A stretch of 64,000 nt of DNA from positions 2,604,001-2,668,000 of the forward strand of contig CP066552.1 in NCBI GenBank assembly GCA_016415585.1, read 5' to 3'. The notes below the pieces were generated by a model. The model was not told where the DNA came from, did no database searches, and saw nothing but the letters and a program-made list of their open reading frames with translations. This DNA comes from Pectobacterium carotovorum (lineage in GTDB: Bacteria; Pseudomonadota; Gammaproteobacteria; Enterobacterales; Enterobacteriaceae). Numbering within the stretch: the first letter of the stretch is position 1; the number at the start of each line of letters is the position of its first letter. This document shows positions 62,000 through 64,000 of this stretch, in pieces. A program made the position numbers and the translations under genes.

Positions 62000-62587
62000 G
62001 TGAGCAGCATTAAATTAATTGTCGGCCTGGCTAATCCTGGCGCGGAATATGCCGCCACTCGTCATAATGCGGGTGCCTGGTTTGTCGATCGTCTGGCGGA
62101 CGCTTACCGTCAGCCGCTGAAAGAAGAAAGCAAATTTTTTGGTTACACTTCCCGCCTGAATCTGGCTGGGCAAGATGTACGCCTGCTGGTTCCCACCACG
62201 TTCATGAACCTGAGCGGCAAAGCCGTCGCGGCAATGGCCACCTTCTACCGCATCCAGCCTGATGAAATTCTGGTTGCCCACGATGAGCTGGATTTATTAC
62301 CGGGAATTGCCAAACTTAAGTTAGGCGGCGGACACGGCGGCCATAACGGTCTGAAAGACATCATCAGTAAATTGGGCAACAACCCGAACTTCCATCGTTT
62401 ACGCATTGGTATCGGTCATCCGGGTGATAAAAGCAAAGTGATCGGTTTTGTGCTGGGAAAACCGCCGATGAGCGAGCAGACGCTGATCGACGATGCCATT
62501 GACGAAGCCGTACGCTGCACAGAAATCCTGATGAAAGAAGACATGATCAAAGCGATGAACCGCTTGCATGCCTTCAAAGCGGCATAA
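62000..62587 (+). CDS. pth: Peptidyl-tRNA hydrolase
   Basis: Pth releases tRNA from prematurely dropped peptidyl-tRNAs and is essential. The 195 residues equal E. coli. The GTG start at 62000 gives [14 protein letters not shown]. The catalytic His20 lies in [13 protein letters not shown], and Asn/Asp active-site residues in [10 protein letters not shown] (near 66) and [10 protein letters not shown] (near 92). The conserved [13 protein letters not shown] loop is near 108-120. ychF follows 129 bases later. Confidence 0.98.
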   Translation: MSSIKLIVGLANPGAEYAATRHNAGAWFVDRLADAYRQPLKEESKFFGYTSRLNLAGQDVRLLVPTTFMNLSGKAVAAMATFYRIQPDEILVAHDELDLLPGIAKLKLGGGHGGHNGLKDIISKLGNNPNFHRLRIGIGHPGDKSKVIGFVLGKPPMSEQTLIDDAIDEAVRCTEILMKEDMIKAMNRLHAFKAA

Positions 62588-62716
62588 TCTGGTCAGAATG
62601 CGGATGGCAGATCGAGATAAATCGCCATTCCGTGTATAATCGGCCGAAATATTTCCATTCTGACAGGCAAGAGATAGTAATTGCCTGATTAATAAGTTAT
62701 TTAAGGTGATATAAAC

Positions 62717-63808
62717 ATGGGATTCAAATGCGGTATCGTTGGGCTGCCTAACGTCGGTAAATCCACTCTGTTCAATGCGTTGACCAAAGCCGGCATCGAA
62801 GCGGCCAACTTCCCGTTTTGTACCATCGAGCCGAACACTGGCGTCGTGCCAATGCCCGATCCACGTCTGGACAAGCTGGCTGAAATCGTTAAGCCACAGC
62901 GTATCCTTCCCACCACCATGGAATTTGTTGATATCGCGGGTCTGGTAAAAGGCGCATCCAAAGGTGAAGGTTTGGGTAACCAGTTCCTGACCAACATTCG
63001 TGAAACGGAAGCCATCGGCCACGTTGTACGCTGCTTCGAAAACGACAACATCATTCACGTAAACAACAAAGTTGATCCAGCTGATGACATCGAAGTCATC
63101 AACACTGAATTAGCACTGTCTGACCTCGACACCTGCGAACGCGCCATTCATCGCGTGCAGAAGAGAGCCAAAGGCGGCGATAAAGACGCTAAAGCTGAGC
63201 TGGCCGCGCTGGAGAAATGTTTACCTCAGTTGGAAAACGCTGGCATGCTGCGCTCGCTGGATTTAAGCGATGAAGATAAAGCAGCCATTCGCTACCTGAG
63301 CTTCCTGACGCTAAAACCAACGATGTACATCGCCAACGTCAACGAAGACGGTTTCGAAAACAATCCATACCTCGATAAAGTGCGTGAAATCGCCGCCGCT
63401 GAAGGTTCTGTCGTTGTGGCCGTCTGCGCCGCCGTTGAATCAGATATTGCCGAACTGGATGATGCAGACCGTGAAGAATTCATGGCTGAGTTAGGTTTAG
63501 AAGAACCAGGCCTGAACCGCGTGATCCGCGCGGGCTATGAACTGCTGAATCTGCAAACTTACTTCACCGCTGGCGTGAAAGAAGTTCGTGCATGGACAAT
63601 CCCTGTCGGCGCCACTGCCCCGCAGGCAGCTGGTAAGATTCACACCGACTTCGAAAAAGGCTTCATCCGCGCGCAGACTATCGCCTATGAAGACTTCATC
63701 ACCTACAAAGGTGAACAAGGCGCGAAAGAAGCCGGAAAAATGCGTTCAGAAGGCAAGGAATACATCGTTAAAGATGGCGATGTGATGAACTTCCTGTTCA
63801 ACGTCTAA
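62717..63808 (+). CDS. ychF: Redox-responsive P-loop ATPase YchF
   Basis: YchF is a universally conserved Obg-related P-loop NTPase that prefers ATP, binds ribosomes and dampens the oxidative stress response. The 363 residues equal E. coli. The P-loop [14 protein letters not shown] is at 8-21 and the [16 protein letters not shown] switch near 73-88. The variant NVNE replaces the usual NKxD G4 motif, the reason for ATP preference. The TGS domain is at the C-terminus (about 278-361). Confidence 0.98.
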   Translation: MGFKCGIVGLPNVGKSTLFNALTKAGIEAANFPFCTIEPNTGVVPMPDPRLDKLAEIVKPQRILPTTMEFVDIAGLVKGASKGEGLGNQFLTNIRETEAIGHVVRCFENDNIIHVNNKVDPADDIEVINTELALSDLDTCERAIHRVQKRAKGGDKDAKAELAALEKCLPQLENAGMLRSLDLSDEDKAAIRYLSFLTLKPTMYIANVNEDGFENNPYLDKVREIAAAEGSVVVAVCAAVESDIAELDDADREEFMAELGLEEPGLNRVIRAGYELLNLQTYFTAGVKEVRAWTIPVGATAPQAAGKIHTDFEKGFIRAQTIAYEDFITYKGEQGAKEAGKMRSEGKEYIVKDGDVMNFLFNV

Positions 63809-63866
63809 ATAGCTTCTGTTGTCTCATGAGTTTTCATTGAGTCTCATGGCAACGATTATATCCTAT

Positions 63867-63893
63867 AAAATCCACGCAATCGCGTGGATTTTT
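63867..63893 (+). terminator. ychF terminator
   Basis: AAAATCCACGC and GCGTGGATTTTT form a strong stem with a T-run, about 60 bases after ychF. Confidence 0.9.
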
Positions 63894-64000
63894 CTTTTCA
63901 TAACGTCTCGTCCCCTCTCGAAAGCTCATCTGTATCACAAACAACCTGAACGTAGATCAAACGATTTCCGTTGGTTAAGAATCATTACAATCAGATTGTT

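Overview
The window is chromosomal DNA of an enterobacterium, most likely a soft-rot Pectobacterium or a close relative. Almost every protein has a recognisable Escherichia coli counterpart of nearly the same length. Local gene order follows E. coli blocks that have been re-joined in a different order. The intergenic regions carry many ERIC-type palindromic repeats. The genus assignment is inference; it rests on overall divergence, the absence of selD between ydjA and topB, and a sugar-binding protein resembling the oligogalacturonide-binding protein TogB.

Layout. 0.4-9.9 kb: adhE, tdk, hns, galU, rssB, rssA, ychJ, purU, then a stringent-type tRNA-Tyr gene followed by rtT-like tandem repeats. 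10.2-19.4 kb: a TRIC/YicG-type membrane protein behind a glycine riboswitch, xthA, the minus-strand genes ynjH, topB and ydjA, then sppA, ansA, pncA and yeaC. 19.5-27.9 kb: msrB and gapA (divergent, with a perfect CRP site), yeaD, yeaE, mipA, and the stress pair yeaG-yeaH behind a good sigma-54 promoter. 28.1-34.4 kb: a more variable stretch with a Bcr/CflA-type exporter, dadA, a SnoaL-like protein, yjbD, a chemoreceptor and a GNAT acetyltransferase.

34.5-38.5 kb is a scar zone. It holds decayed pieces of a serine recombinase, an IS110-family transposase, a zinc-type oxidoreductase, a TetR regulator and a phage integrase, the last abutting ttcA with a short direct repeat that looks like an attachment-site duplication. 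cybC and ttcA in this zone are intact. 38.5-45.8 kb: a cold-shock protein, yebY, ftnA, holE, a 36-residue basic ORF, yciY, an ABC sugar-binding protein with a Gfo/Idh/MocA dehydrogenase but no permease or ATPase, and ogt. 46-52.5 kb: fnr (with its own FNR box), uspE, pntAB and ydgH. 52.7-63.8 kb: the conserved block kdsA-sirB1-sirB2-prmC-prfA-hemA on the minus strand, opposite lolB-ispE-prs, then ychH, pth and ychF.

Most of the window is ordinary core genome covering fermentation, redox balance, translation termination, tRNA modification, heme and isoprenoid precursors, and outer-membrane biogenesis. I see no CRISPR array, toxin-antitoxin pair, secretion system or defence island. The points of interest are regulatory (riboswitch, sigma-54, CRP and FNR sites), the ERIC length series, the post-tRNA repeats and the recombination scar at ttcA.
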